Below are positions 33,584 to 44,916 of a stretch of DNA of 64,000 nucleotides, in pieces. A model generated the notes under the pieces. That model had not been told where the DNA came from and did not search any database. It was given only the letters and a program-made list of their open reading frames with translations. The first letter of the stretch is position 1. Every line of letters begins with the position of its first letter. The DNA lies in contig OX344749.2 in the NCBI GenBank assembly GCA_947034885.2, positions 44,111,682-44,175,681 of the forward strand, read 5' to 3'. Origin of the DNA: Thuidium tamariscinum. Taxonomy: Eukaryota; Streptophyta; Bryopsida; Hypnales; Thuidiaceae. The translations under genes and the position numbers were made by a program.

Positions 33584-36539
33584 ACCCCTACCTACCCAAC
33601 CGACCATATATGGTCGATCTGAAATTAAAGGCCCATATCTGAATAGGCAGTTACATTCCTTGAACATAAAAAAAAAAAAAATTAGTCACTTTTAAGGGTT
33701 AACGATAGAGAACTTTCATTTTTCACTGTAAAAAGTATATATTTGATTATTGAGAGGTCTTCAAAGGCATACATGTGTCATAAGTGAAGTGTAAAGCTTG
33801 CCAATTTTACTTCATTTCCTAGATTTATACAATTTCACTTTATTTGAGATCTAAGAAATAGTACATATCCATTTGCTTTGAGAATGGTTAGAATGGAAAG
33901 AAGAAAGTGTTTCCATGATTCAACATTGAAAATTTAATCATACAACTATTGACTTGGAGTTATTTCCAAATTCTACTTTAAAAAAATAATTACATTTCAA
34001 CAATTGCAAGGTGGATTGTCTAATGAATTCAATAGCTTTTCATGTGAAACTAATTTTTTTTTAAATGCATTTTAGTGTGCTAACACTCTTTGTAGTTAAT
34101 TATGTCCCCTCCAACCCCCAACACAATTCATATGCAAATTTGAGAAACTTTGTGGTAAAGAGCAATATACAAAGTATAAAAGATGTACTACTCACTTGTT
34201 ATAATCTCACAACTCCTATGCAATTTTGTACTCAAAATTTGTGTACTTACTAATAAACAAGTTCTTTAAACATCCATGTGGTATAATTTGGGAAGAAAAT
34301 CAATTTGCTTCACTAGGGATGACTACAAGCTCATATATTTTTTTCATATTCAAAATACACTTGAAAAATATGAAAAAATAAATAAAAATTGAAAAGGCTT
34401 AGGCATTTAGGGATTACCATGTAAATGTCCGGAGTACTTCTTTAATAGTTTTAGGGAAATATTTATAATTGAACAATAGACCAATCCTTTGGTAACCTTA
34501 ATCCATTCATTAGAGCCTTAGAGGATTTTTGAGTTCTAAAGAGGGCCGCTAAGAGGTGTTTGGAAGGATGCTTTTGTATTTAAATATTCTCCTTGAGGAT
34601 GACTACTTCCCTATACGTGCTCATTGGAAAAGATTTTTTTCCAATGTGTACTTCCATGTGACAATAGCTTTCATTGGGTGGATCACGGAGACCATGATGA
34701 AGCTTTGTCATTTAAAATTTGGGTTTAGGACATGAAGATGACACCAAACTATCCAATCAGGAACACTATTTTGTACAACCATTAAGATAATAATATAGTA
34801 TTGTACATTGACTCCACTAGTGGATTTTCTTTTACAACCATCAATATAATGTTATACTATCCAAATTTAATATTTGGTAATAGTACCTTGTTTTTGTAGT
34901 CTCTACTTTTACTTCACACAATATTTCAACTACTAGTTTTTGTCTTCATTAAATAGGTGTGCATGTCTATCTCTAAGGGCCTTATATAGATCTCAAAAAG
35001 CCTCTTATGCTTTTCTATAAGTCATCCAACAAATAAAAAGTAGACATGTCTTAGATCAAATAGGAAAAACATAATACACGATATTTCTTATGGATTGAAA
35101 GATATAAATGTTTCATGATGGAGGTGTTTCAAATTAGCAAATGAACTTTTCTTTTTTTCATCATGTTTTCCCAGGTCTAAGGACTTCCTTGTATCAAATC
35201 TATATAAGTTAATGTTTTGAATTCGGTTTGAATATTGCCAAATAAAATGTGGTATTACATGATATCAACTAATCCATTTAAAAAATTAAAGATTCGAACA
35301 TATTCAAACTACTAAGCCAGATGAAAATAATCTATTGTGATGAAGTGCAATTGATTTAATTAGTATCGCACTTGTGCTCATTAGCTTGTATGAAATTGAT
35401 CCTCTCATAATATCTCGTTTTGCCAATTCCAATTTTTACAAAATATAAGATCCTTTTCAAACATACACCTAATTAGATTCTCCTTAAACATACACCGAAT
35501 CAGATAATTTAAGTATATATAGAAAAAATTTATTTAAGAAATTCCTCTTCTAAATACACATTCCTCTTCTAAATACACTAATTGCAAACATGACATGAAA
35601 CTTTTGAGACTATTAACACATTCACTGTAAGGAAAGATGGAATGGGATTGGTAGACTAGTATTACATTCCTAGTACAACCTATCTAATATCTACAAATTA
35701 GTGACGTGGTAATTAACGACGAGACTAATTGATGATGCGACCACCAGACCAACTCACAAAATAACAACACTAATTAAGAGTATTGGTTCAATAATGGAAT
35801 ATTAAAGGAGATACCCCAAGACCCAACTCAATTTTTTTCTAATGCACACCTTTAATTTGTACCCTACAATATTTAAAAACACCCTATATCATTTTCTATA
35901 TATTGTAGTATATAAAATTTTAAAATCAAATTGTAATTTTTATCAAAATGATTATTTGGCATCCTACATTTGTTCATATATATATAGCTACTTCTTCCAC
36001 TCACTGTAGCCCTTGAGATTGAATAGTCTTACAAATATTAAATCATTGCATGTATTTGTTGTTCATCACTTACACTTCTTTGCAACAAACTTTAGAGCCG
36101 CTCTTGTTTGTTGGAATCAATGGACTGGTAATTTGGAAAAAATTCATTTTAATATTAACAATCTTTCTATGAATCTCCCTATGACCCTATTCTTATTTTA
36201 ATTCAACAAAATTTGAAAACATCACACCACAATTGGAGATGCAGCATCCAAAAAATAAAATAAAAGTTGTTCCCTAAAGGGTTATAAGGGTCTATGCATG
36301 TATACCATTCTAACATTTGTTTAAAGCAAAAATTAAAAAAAGTCATCTACCAAGGATGAAATAATATTAGATGAAAATGACTCAAATATACTTCTAATTT
36401 AAAATTAGTAGCCTTATTGAAGTCTATAAATTCCTATACAATTGAAGTTTGTAATTCAAGTACATTTTTCAACAATAGACATAAATAAAAAGTGATGTGA
36501 AGTCTTTGTATTCTCTTTTCACAAGTAAAATTTGAAAGT
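33584..36539. other. Long AT-rich spacer with relics of TTAA elements
   Basis: No gene seen. Family R2 blocks recur at 35010-35190. At about 33602-33617 there is a small palindrome CGACCATATATGGTCG. Isolated CCCTAAA/TTTAGGG tips at about 34410 and 36270 look like decayed element ends. Confidence 0.5.
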
Positions 36540-36945
36540 TGGTGCCCAAAGAAATATGAGGTTAAAGGGCTTAACATGCATGATTCCAATCAATTTATGC
36601 CTTTTCAAAATCTAATCTACAATTTGTTTAAATGAATTTTGAACGTGCATTTTTCTCCTAAATTGAGCATATAAGCGTATTTGAGGCTCATTTTCAAAAA
36701 CTCTCAACACTACGTAAAGTGAAGAATGTAATGGATAGTTGATTAACATTGCAAAATCTTGAATAGAAAAATCACTATCAATCATTTTCTAAATTGGAAT
36801 GTTGACATTAAAATAAGACTTCTTAGAGGACTTTCCGAAAAATAAGAACCACTAAAAATAACAACTTTGTTAGTTTTAATTTAACTTCAAAATTATGCAA
36901 ACACCAAAGTTAGGTGCCTTAGGCATTTAGTAATTTATTGATTAA
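36540..36945. repeat. TTAA-element family R2, diverged copy
   Basis: Contains AATAACAACTTTGTTAG and, at the right end, TGCCTTAGGCATTTAG, matching the R2 tip. No intact TTAA flank. Confidence 0.5.
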
Positions 36946-37567
36946 AGATTTATAAGAGACTTCCACGACCTACTAGTACATTGGTAGAAGAGGATTTCTT
37001 CCATAATTCAGTGAACATTAGAAAGTGAAATAGTTGTGTGAGGTAAATATTTTGTTTAGAAGTCTCTTAAAAGAAATCAAAATTGATATTGTCTATGAAA
37101 ATGTGGCACAAAAAATCAATTGTTTGAATAATTCAGTGGACACAAAAGTATATTCATTATTTCAGTGAAAGATTTGACTTCGATGATTTGATTTTCAAAT
37201 TTTTGTATCAAATCGTAAATGACAAATGCAATCAATGCTACATCATTTACTATCTTAAACTACAAATTTTACTTGGTTAATTCTTACCATAAAATAATTT
37301 GATAGCCCGCATGTCTAATACTCAATAACTCAAATTACATATGAATTTCAAACATTTGGAAATTCATCCAAGTAATCAAATATTTTTTCATTCAACTTTC
37401 AATATGTTTGATTTAGTATTTTAGTAGTGTGAACACATTGTTCATAATATAAAATATTTTTATATATACATAAATCCTATTACAAAATGAAAGGCACACA
37501 ACGTGGCCATCAGCTTCCTTGTACTAAAATACTTTCTACTAAATCATACTCCCTCATACACTCACTA
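36946..37567. other. AT-rich spacer downstream of the kinase-like gene
   Basis: No gene seen. Confidence 0.4.
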
Positions 37568-39147
37568 CTACAGAGGTGAGTCACGGAAAACTAATTCGGG
37601 GGGTTTCATGCACCATGGAGGCCCCATGAGCAAACTTACCACCTCCGTACACATTGGTCTGTCCTTTGGATCTTTTCTAGTCAATTGATCCAACTTCAAG
37701 GCAAAGTACCTACATGCATCTCGATTTTTGAAGATGTCTTCATCAAAGTCGCCAGTCCACTCAATCTTCATGCTTTCTGCCAATTTTCCAATAGAATATG
37801 AATCCGATTGCACGGTATATCGATGCATTGCTTGCATAATGGATAGGCTTGTATCGGAATTTTGTGGCCCAAATATGTAGAACAACTCTGGGGCCACCCA
37901 CCAACGCCCTAGTTGTTGTCTCTCCATCTCTTCATTGGTACGGTATCCATAGTGCGATGGGGCTTTCTCATCCATATGACTTGCAATTCCCCAATTACAA
38001 ATCCCGATGTTGATGATCTCGTTGGAATAATCAGGAAAATGCAACAATATATTCCTTGGAGACAAGTCGTTGTGCAACACCAATGACTGATGCATAAGAT
38101 GAGTCACGTACACAAGAGCCCATGCTAATTTGGCCTTGTGCCTTCGAAAAAGGCTGACTTCTTTTTGTTTCTCCTCAGGCAATTGTCTAATCTGATTCAC
38201 CTTGTGCCATTCCACGGTTGGTGACACCTTGTTGTTCAAATCGAGCAATTCACCCAAATGACCTCCATTCCACCATAGAGTATACGCCTCCATGGTTTTT
38301 GAATTCATGGCACAAAACTTTATTATGCCAGCATGATTTAGGGGACATACCAAGGCTTCTACGGATCGTTCCACCCTTGCATCGCGCAAGTTCTTGGTTT
38401 TTGGCATTTTCCCAGCCAAAGTGATATATTCAGGGAACGTATCTAACCCTAGAATACGCACTTTGCGCACCTTGCCATGCCCACCTTCACGACAGAATCC
38501 ACTAAGGGGCTCCACCTTTGCTGAAGGTGGTATCCAAGTAATACATAGTCCACCATCTCTTGCAAATGCAGCCTTCACAGTATCGTTTTTCCACTTGAAC
38601 CCCTTGATCCTGACTTTGATAATTTCTTCACAGCTGTTTGCCACCATTCCATCTTCTCACAGAACTCCTTTGCTTCATCATCTAGTGGTTGCCCAGCCAC
38701 TTGTGGTCAAAGATCAGCCATCAATCTCTTGGTATTAAAAATTATAGACTGAACAGTGTCGGTAAGCCAACGTTGAAGGCTTGAATTGTATGTCAAATCC
38801 ACGTCTTTGAAATCATCAGATTCATAGCACTTGCTCAAAATCCTAGCCTCCAAATCATCCACCAATTTTAGAGCACCTGTCAAGGGATCTCTGAAATAGC
38901 TTGCCTCCAGAAATTGCACACTTTTTCTTGCATACCATTGTAAGGACACCTCATATGCAAACTTTGTATAACTTGGAGGTGGGTACGTCGGGTCCTTCTC
39001 ATTAGCTGTCCTAGGCTTCTTTGGCTTGGTTTCGGTTGCACTCCCAGTTGTCACGCCTGTAGCTATAGGGACTTCAAAATGCTTAGGATCATCTAGATCC
39101 CAAATTGACCTCCGCCTCATGCTAGTGCCTTCACGTGGATTGGACAT
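37568..39147 (-). pseudogene. Kinase-like protein with NWG instead of DFG, broken frame
   Basis: Two minus-strand frames, 39147-38707 and 38647-37568, read as one gene. The first ends at TGA 38709-38707, yet coding-like sequence continues (PQVAGQPLDDEAKEFCEKME) and shifts frame before the second. Numbering the second frame: a glycine-loop-like EGGHGKV at 54-60, a candidate lysine at K80, the catalytic loop HNDLSPRN at 192-199 (Asp194), NWG at 218-220 where DFG is expected, and APEL at 252-255. The Asp-to-Asn change removes the usual metal ligand, so it may be a pseudokinase; I recall related LHNDLSP proteins mainly from bryophytes and lycophytes. The break may be nonsense plus frameshift or an unrecognised intron. 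A shared promoter block and a CpG-rich array lie upstream. Confidence 0.6.
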
Positions 39148-39240
39148 GGTGCTCCTTCAAAGAAATAACACCAACTTCTAATTTCGTAGGAGAAAAATGC
39201 AAAAAGTCCGCCCCCCAAAAAATAAACCTGGACCAACGGG

Positions 39241-39280
39241 CACGCATTCAGCCACTCAGAGGTAGGTGAAAGACAGTGCG
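39241..39280 (-). promoter_or_regulatory. Conserved ~40-bp promoter-proximal block, kinase-like gene copy
   Basis: CACGCATTCAGCCACTCAGA followed by GGTAGGTGAAAGACAGTGCG, matching the gene A and gene B copies. It begins 94 bp upstream of the ATG at 39147. Confidence 0.7.
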
Positions 39281-39293
39281 TATGGCCAAGAGT

Positions 39294-39550
39294 GGCGACT
39301 GCGGGTAATGGAGAACGCTTAAGTACCGGACAGCGGGTGCGAGGCGACCGCGTATCGGGAGGGGCGACTGTGGGTCGGCATGGAGGCGACTTCAGGTAGG
39401 TTCAAGGCGACCGCGGCTCGGGGGGGGGGGGGGGGGGCGACAGCGGGTATCTGTAGGGCGACCGCGGATCGGGGGGGGGGGCGACCGCGCCTCTTCGGGG
39501 CCGACCGCGCCTCTGGGGGCGACCGCGTCTCTTGGGGCGATCGCGTCTGG
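39294..39550 (+). repeat. CpG-rich array upstream of the kinase-like gene, with long G runs
   Basis: About eleven GCGACCGCGGGT-like units. Contains an 18-G run (39420-39437) and an 11-G run (39471-39481), whose lengths may be assembly-sensitive. Confidence 0.85.
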
Positions 39551-39723
39551 GCTTCACTAGGTCATAGAAAAAAAGAGTTAGGAAATGTCAAATAGATTAG
39601 AAACTAATCTTTTGTTTTCTTTTGCATTATAAAATTTTACTTAAAAATTTTATTCGAAAAAACCAAAATACTTTTGAATCACAAATCTTTTTAAATAGGA
39701 TATTTTAGTTTAAGAAATGAATT

Positions 39724-40296
39724 TTGTATTTTTCTGACTTCGGCAATGCAAGTTTATGTGGTCTCGGTAGTTTACGCAACGGAAATAAGGATCCACAAGA
39801 AGATGAAACGTTGAGGTCCATGTTTGGTCTACGTTCGGTGAAGTCATCGGATCGATCACTTTCTTTGGGCGCAAATGAGATCATCATTCCAAACGAATCA
39901 AAAGCAAGACAACCAGCAATGAAAGAGTCCAAGAAAGCTAGAAATAAAAGAATACTGGAGGCCTTTGCAAGATCACCATCGAAGCGGCAAAGTCTAGGTC
40001 GAACCCCCCTTCATGTATGTGAACCTTTCTCACAAAGCAAAGTGAAACCGGTTAATGGTCTTGAACAAGGGATTGGGAAGTCTACACTAGGAGGTAGAGA
40101 CATGGTGAAAGAGAAAAAGAAGGGTAGACGCAAGAGATCGCTTGCATCAAAGCAAATATCCAGAAGAAAAGAGCGAGCTCTACAATCTTCATCCGATAGT
40201 ATGGACAGCACAAGTAATGAAGAAGACTCGGAACGGGATTCAAGAGGTCATAGCAGTGCAGCTGAGGTGAGAGGAGACGTTGATTACAAGCCTTAG
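39724..40296 (+). CDS. Unrecognised basic, Ser/Lys/Arg-rich ORF (190 aa)
   Basis: Not recognised. The predicted protein has a basic middle (KEKKKGRRKRS, QISRRKERA), suggesting nuclear localisation, and ends in a Ser/Asp/Glu-rich tail, with no visible domain. The first residues may be intronic, since an acceptor-like GGCAATGCAAG occurs near 39742-39752. It points away from the kinase-like gene across the same array, so it could be a captured fragment or a chance frame. Confidence 0.35.
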   Translation: MYFSDFGNASLCGLGSLRNGNKDPQEDETLRSMFGLRSVKSSDRSLSLGANEIIIPNESKARQPAMKESKKARNKRILEAFARSPSKRQSLGRTPLHVCEPFSQSKVKPVNGLEQGIGKSTLGGRDMVKEKKKGRRKRSLASKQISRRKERALQSSSDSMDSTSNEEDSERDSRGHSSAAEVRGDVDYKP

Positions 40297-40494
40297 AAAT
40301 TCAAGGAATGTAGACTTAGATGTTTAGATATTCATAGTACATGGAGCTTGTAATGGAAATGGTTTGTCTGAACCTTTGAAAGTAATACAAGTTTTCATGC
40401 GCATGTTGGAAACGTCACTATGATTTATTGATTTTTGATTTCTTGGTTTCATGGTATTAAAAAATAATGAACAAAAATTAAATTGTGACAATGT

Positions 40495-40906
40495 TTACAC
40501 CTTGTGACCATCTCGTGCCACCTCAAGGTTGTAACGCTTTACCTTGTACAATCCATCATAGGAATAGATTTTGTTCCATCCAGCGTCCACATCATGGCCC
40601 CTAATCAAACGAACAACTTCCCCACGTTTGTAGGAGTTAATAAGCGCTTTGTTCCCTTTCTTGGGCTTCGGATCCTCCAATTGCCGCTTGTCACCTCTGT
40701 AATCGTTTCCACCCTGGCCAGTGTATTTGACTGTCTCCCCATGGTCATCATCATCTTGGTAACCACCTGAGATCACCATGCTGTAAGCCACCTTCTCCCC
40801 TCGATCTTCAACCCATGCAATCCCTCCTTGCACTTGCCGGTGCAACCCAACCACGAACATTTCAGTTCGAAACTCAAATTCATCCCCCACTACGACCAGC
40901 TATGAG
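40495..40906 (-). pseudogene. SUVH-type SRA (YDG) domain fragment, copy 1
   Basis: Minus-strand frame with VGDEFEFRTEMFVVGLHRQV, GGIAWVED, VISGGYQDDDDHGETVKYTG, then VVRLIRGHD and IYSYDGLYKV. This order is the SRA domain of SUVH histone H3K9 methyltransferases, which reads methylated DNA. There is no SET domain. The frame ends abruptly at GHKV, where copy 2 continues into YTFDVERRK, so this copy is truncated at the duplication breakpoint near 40496. It is nearly identical to 41664-42070, implying a recent duplication. Confidence 0.8.
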
Positions 40907-41581
40907 AGGCCCAGAGACTCCATTTACCTGAAAAGAAGGCACCACGCCAGAACCATCACTAGGGCTTGAATTCCATGCTAGTTGCATCCTCCCAACCGTG
41001 CGCAAGGACCAAATCAATTCCATTCTACATTGCGGATTGCAAGATCACGGGAAGTTCTGCTACCCTCAAATCTGGGAGACAGGAGTGTGGTCGTGTGGAA
41101 GTTCATCGAGCAAACAAACTAAGAAGAGCAAACTAAGAATTCAGCAGTACTGTCTTCATGGAAGAAATCACGAAAGCGTCAGGACCCTACAGTAGGACCT
41201 GACCTAACAGAGCACTGGAAATCACGGCTTCATGAGAAAATGGACAACGAGGTAGATGATGAGGACCGCCAGAGCTGAGTACCCCAAGGTGGCAATTTTC
41301 GGGAGCCATTGGTAGAACAGCAGCTCCACAAACTCATTCGTGGTGGAGGAGGAGCGCTCTCGAGGATCCTGCAAGCAAGAAGAAAGCCTCGGCCCACAAA
41401 TCCAAAAAGATTGCTGCGAGGAGCCGAGAGGCAACAAAGTAATCAGTCTAAGGAAAAGCTAAAGAACTGAATGAGATCGGTCTGGTGCGCACCCAAGTGT
41501 TGGTGATGTGGGCAATAAAAACGACATGTTAGTAATTTCTAACCTTCGTGACACCCCCAACGTCAAAGCCGCTTGAAATAC
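40907..41581. other. Sequence between the SRA copies, with a possible membrane-tail ORF
   Basis: A minus-strand frame at 41437-41222 ends in a hydrophobic helix (YSALAVLIIYLVVHFL) just before its stop, like a tail-anchored protein, but I do not recognise it. The rest holds nothing I can identify. Confidence 0.35.
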
Positions 41582-42164
41582 TCAATTCTTGAGACTCTTG
41601 AGACGTTTCCACTTTTCAGTGTCTAATGGGGGCTGACTTTTTCGCCTCTCCACATCGAAAGTGTACACCTTGTGACCATCTCGTGCCACCTCAAGGTTGT
41701 AACGCTTTACCTTGTACAATCCATCATAGGAATAGATTTTGTTCCATCCAGCGTCCACATCATGGCCCCTAATCAAACGAACAACTTCCCCACGTTTGTA
41801 GGAGTTAATAAGCGCTTTGTTCCCTTTCTTGGGCTTCGGATCCTCCAATTGCCGCTTGTCACCTCTGTAATCGTTTCCACCCTGGCCAGTGTATTTGACT
41901 GTCTCCCCATGGTCATCATCATCTTGGTAACCACCTGAGATCACCACGCTGCAAGCCACCTTCTCCCCTCAATCTTCAACCCATACAATCCCTCCTTGCA
42001 CTTGCCGGTGCAACCCAAAGCCCAAAGGCAAACATTTCGGACCAAAATTCAAATTGATCACCGACTACGATTCCGGGAACGTGACCAAACTTTTGAAACT
42101 CATTAGATTTTCTTTCTTCATTCATCTGCTTCATTGCCTGCAAGTCAGGCCGATTACCAAGCAA
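41582..42164 (-). pseudogene. SUVH-type SRA (YDG) domain fragment, copy 2, frameshifted
   Basis: It starts further upstream than copy 1 (RPDLQAMKQMNEER, then FGHVPGIVVGDQFEF, the canonical entry to a SUVH SRA domain) and extends further downstream (YTFDVERRKSQPPLDTEKWK). A small insertion after GLHRQV-equivalent bases shifts the frame and leads to a TGA at 41976-41978; the SRA core then continues in another frame from 41959 to 41582. The fragment cannot encode a full domain. Together with 42210-42446 it represents pre-SET parts of one captured gene. Confidence 0.8.
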
Positions 42165-42209
42165 CTGACCCCTCGTCTTGAATTTTTGATAATGCTATAA
42201 GATCCGGGA

Positions 42210-42446
42210 CTACAGAGCACACTGCTGCAAAAATTGAACCCTGACACTGACCTGGTCAAAATCTCTTGGTAGTTCTCCATCTACCGCATAGGCTCCCGCT
42301 CCATTAGGGTCTGAAGTTGCCTCTCCCTCAAGAGTTCCCGCTGATTGTGGCCTTGTGGTGTTCTTCGTGACTTTCCTCGGCAATCTCACACAACCCTCAG
42401 GAAAATCTCGCGTGGCAATAGGACCGTCGCCATCTATATGGAACAA
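42210..42446 (-). pseudogene. Probable SUVH N-terminal fragment
   Basis: Minus-strand frame with IATRDFPEGCVRLPRKV. SUVH5/6-like proteins carry a similar A.RDFPPGCG motif upstream of the SRA domain, and the order and strand agree with the SRA copies to the left. Short match, so tentative. Confidence 0.45.
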
Positions 42447-42795
42447 GGCTAGACGGACTGAAGCAATGGATTGAACTGGCTTTTCTGGCTTTTTATTTTT
42501 TTAACTTCGAAAACATAAAATCATCAATTTTTTTTCTCTTGAGTAGTATGGAAATGAAACATAATGTTTAAAAAGGGTTTTGACAATTGGTGGTATAATC
42601 ATAGACTTTTATATTTTATCCTAACAATGCAAATCTTTAAATCCTAAATGTCTAAAGGGTCCTTTTTCCAAAACTACCTCCAAATTGCCATATTAAAATT
42701 GAAATTATATTAAATTTTTTGCAGAATCAATTGATAAATCCTACCATCATTCCCAACTCCCACACTTAGCATTGAATCACCCCATTCACCCAACC
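42447..42795. other. AT-rich spacer
   Basis: The last 50 bp (CCCAACTCCCACACTTAGCA onward) are repeated at 44040-44085 and form the left flank of the TTAA insertion. Confidence 0.5.
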
Positions 42796-42799
42796 TTAA

Positions 42800-43744
42800 C
42801 CCCTAAAGGTTGTTGACTATGTTTTCACCAAAACTGCTTCAAAACTGTCATTTTTTAGACAACTATAAAAATTTTAGAAAAAAACATTTTTTGAAAAAAA
42901 TAACCGTTGGATCTTTTAGAGAACAAGTTTAAGAATATGTGGAAAAATTTTCAGCAATTTTTGCCGTGTAGATTGCAAGATATTAGTGTTTGAAGTGACA
43001 AAAATCATTTTTTTACCACTGCGGAAATCCGGGCAGCTGCACTTCAAAAGACCTTATTTGTGTGGAAAAATGTCCAAAATGATTGTAACTCTTTGGATTC
43101 ATTTTTCAAGTGAAGTTGGACACATGCTTAAAAATTTTTAGATCATTTGAAATTGTACAACATATAGGAAAAAAATAGTAAGTAGAAAGAAGTAGAAAAT
43201 GAGCCAAAACACTAAATTATTAACAATTTATTTATAGAGTTAAAAGAAGACAATCCCAACGGTTGTAATGTTGGATTAAACACTATACACCCAATGTTTT
43301 TATTTTTTTTCAAAAATATAAAGAATTGAATTTAATAAAGATTTACAAACTTTTTTTGTAGTGTAGAAATTTTATATTTAGCATAAACTACCTCAAACTA
43401 AAAATCCTCATAACTTTTGACTCATTAATCAAAATGGAATGATTCAAAGGTTTCCACTTCTATAAAAATCAAAGAAACCAATTTAAAATTTTAATTTCTT
43501 AAAAAAGTAATTTTTGAAGAAGTTTTTTTTGCTGCCCAGACTGCCCTCCGAGTAGAGCAAATTACATATTAGCCAATAACTTTTTCACTATGTAGTCAAA
43601 AGTTATGAAAATTGTTGGACCTTGAAGGTACTCCTTGGACACATGTTGTGTAAAAATTTCAAAAATAAAAACCAAAAACTCTATCTGTAATGAGCTGCCC
43701 GAAATTGCTATGTTGCCAAAAAACACAGTTTGGTCCTTTAGGGG
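42800..43744. mobile_element. TTAA-flanked inverted-repeat element, family R1, with paralogous empty site
   Basis: 945 bp; both ends read CCCCTAAAGG inward; flanked by TTAA (42796-42799 and 43745-43748). The local duplicate at 44040-44120 has CCAACC-TTAA-TGAATGGGG uninterrupted, which is the empty site and proves a TTAA target duplicated on insertion. TTAA targets and CCC termini are the piggyBac signature. Non-coding, so moved in trans by an unseen enzyme. Confidence 0.88.
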
Positions 43745-43748
43745 TTAA

Positions 43749-44240
43749 TGAATGGGGAAGTCATTGACTTCCCCATTTTTTTAATTCCTTCCACCACTTG
43801 ATTGAATCACCCAAGTGTCACCTCACAAGACCCTAACTAGGGTTTAGGGTTTGCGGTGGAGACCCTAAATCCTTTCACCCTTCCCCATTTTTATTTCTTT
43901 TTTAATTTTACCCCAACACATTAATTCCCCATTTTTTTATTTTACTCCAACTTCCCCATTCACTTAGCCCTTCCTTCATTAATGAATGGGGAAGTATAAT
44001 TGTACTTCCCTATCATTAATTCATTTATTTATTTTTTATTCCCAACTCCCACACTTAGCATTGAATCACCCCCATTCAGCCAACCTTAATGAATGGGGAA
44101 GTCATTGACTTCCCCATTTTTATTTATTTCTTCCACCACTTGATTGAATCACCCAAGTGTCACCTCACAAGTCCCTAACTAGGGTTTAGGATTTGCGGTA
44201 GAGACCCTAAACCCTTTCACCCTTCCCCATTCACTGAGCC
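43749..44240. repeat. Duplicated palindrome-bearing repeat
   Basis: Two copies of about 142 bp (43748-43889 and 44091-44233), each starting with the hairpin AATGGGGAAGTCA/TGACTTCCCCATT and ending CCCTTTCACCCTTCCCCATT. Between them is a third, imperfect hairpin GGGAAGTA/TACTTCCC at about 43988-44009. Related to 9430-9490 outside the hAT. Confidence 0.75.
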
Positions 44241-44529
44241 ATGTCATTAGTACTTAATTGCACCAAATTTGCTCTTCTCCAAATAAAATAATTCCTTAGT
44301 GTATTTAAAATTTGAATGACAAGAAGTACCTAATGTCCCATTCTCCAATAAAAGAACATGTACCTTTATAAACATCGTGATGTCAAAATGGGTGGAAATA
44401 GAGGAAAAAAGTTGTCCTTCATTTGACAAGTATGCATTTAAATCCAATTTGAGGACCCCAATTGAGGCCATTCTAGAAGCCCTTTGGAGAGTTCATAATT
44501 TCTCTAATGACTATGAAAAGTCAAGATTG
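44241..44529. other. AT-rich spacer, no gene seen
   Basis: Probably the decayed far half of the R2 copy to its right. Confidence 0.3.
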
Positions 44530-44727
44530 AAATGGATACCCTTGAACTAATTTTTAAATAGAAAAATCATAATCATTCATTTTCAAAATTGGATTATGGA
44601 TGGTAAAACTAGACTTCGAAAAAAGCCTTCCAAAAACATAAACCACTGAAAATGAACTTTTGGTAAGGTTTTCATGAACTTCAAAGTGTCTTTGACACCA
44701 CATTTGGGTGCCTTGGGCATTTAGGGG
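44530..44727. repeat. TTAA-element family R2, one end
   Basis: On the minus strand from 44727: CCCCTAAATGCCCAAGGCAC, then AAATGTGGTGTCAAAGACAC, matching the left end of 31970-32605. The flank is TATG rather than TTAA, so it is mutated or truncated. Confidence 0.65.
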
Positions 44728-44757
44728 TATGAAAAAAGTAAGAAAGCCACGAAGGCC

Positions 44758-44912
44758 AGAGCCGCGGTCGCTAGTCTTTTGGGACCCGCAGTCGCCCTCC
44801 CTTGCAGGACCCGCGGTCGCCACTGCCGAGCTTCCAGGACCCGCGGTCGCCAGTCCCGCGGTCGCCTCTTAGCTGGACCCGCACTCGCCCCTACCCGTAG
44901 TCGCCACTCCTT
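44758..44912 (-). repeat. CpG-rich array upstream of gene B (reversed orientation)
   Basis: Units read ACCCGCGGTCGCC on the plus strand, the reverse of the arrays before minus-strand genes. Relative to gene B, which is on the plus strand, the orientation is therefore the same as for the other genes. Confidence 0.9.
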
Positions 44913-44916
44913 CTCA

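Noticed and set aside
42800..43744. PIF/Harbinger MITE (TTA/TAA target) as an explanation of the R1 element
   Set aside because: The empty site shows the full four bases TTAA duplicated, and the ends begin CCCC; Harbinger remains possible only if the extra base is coincidental.
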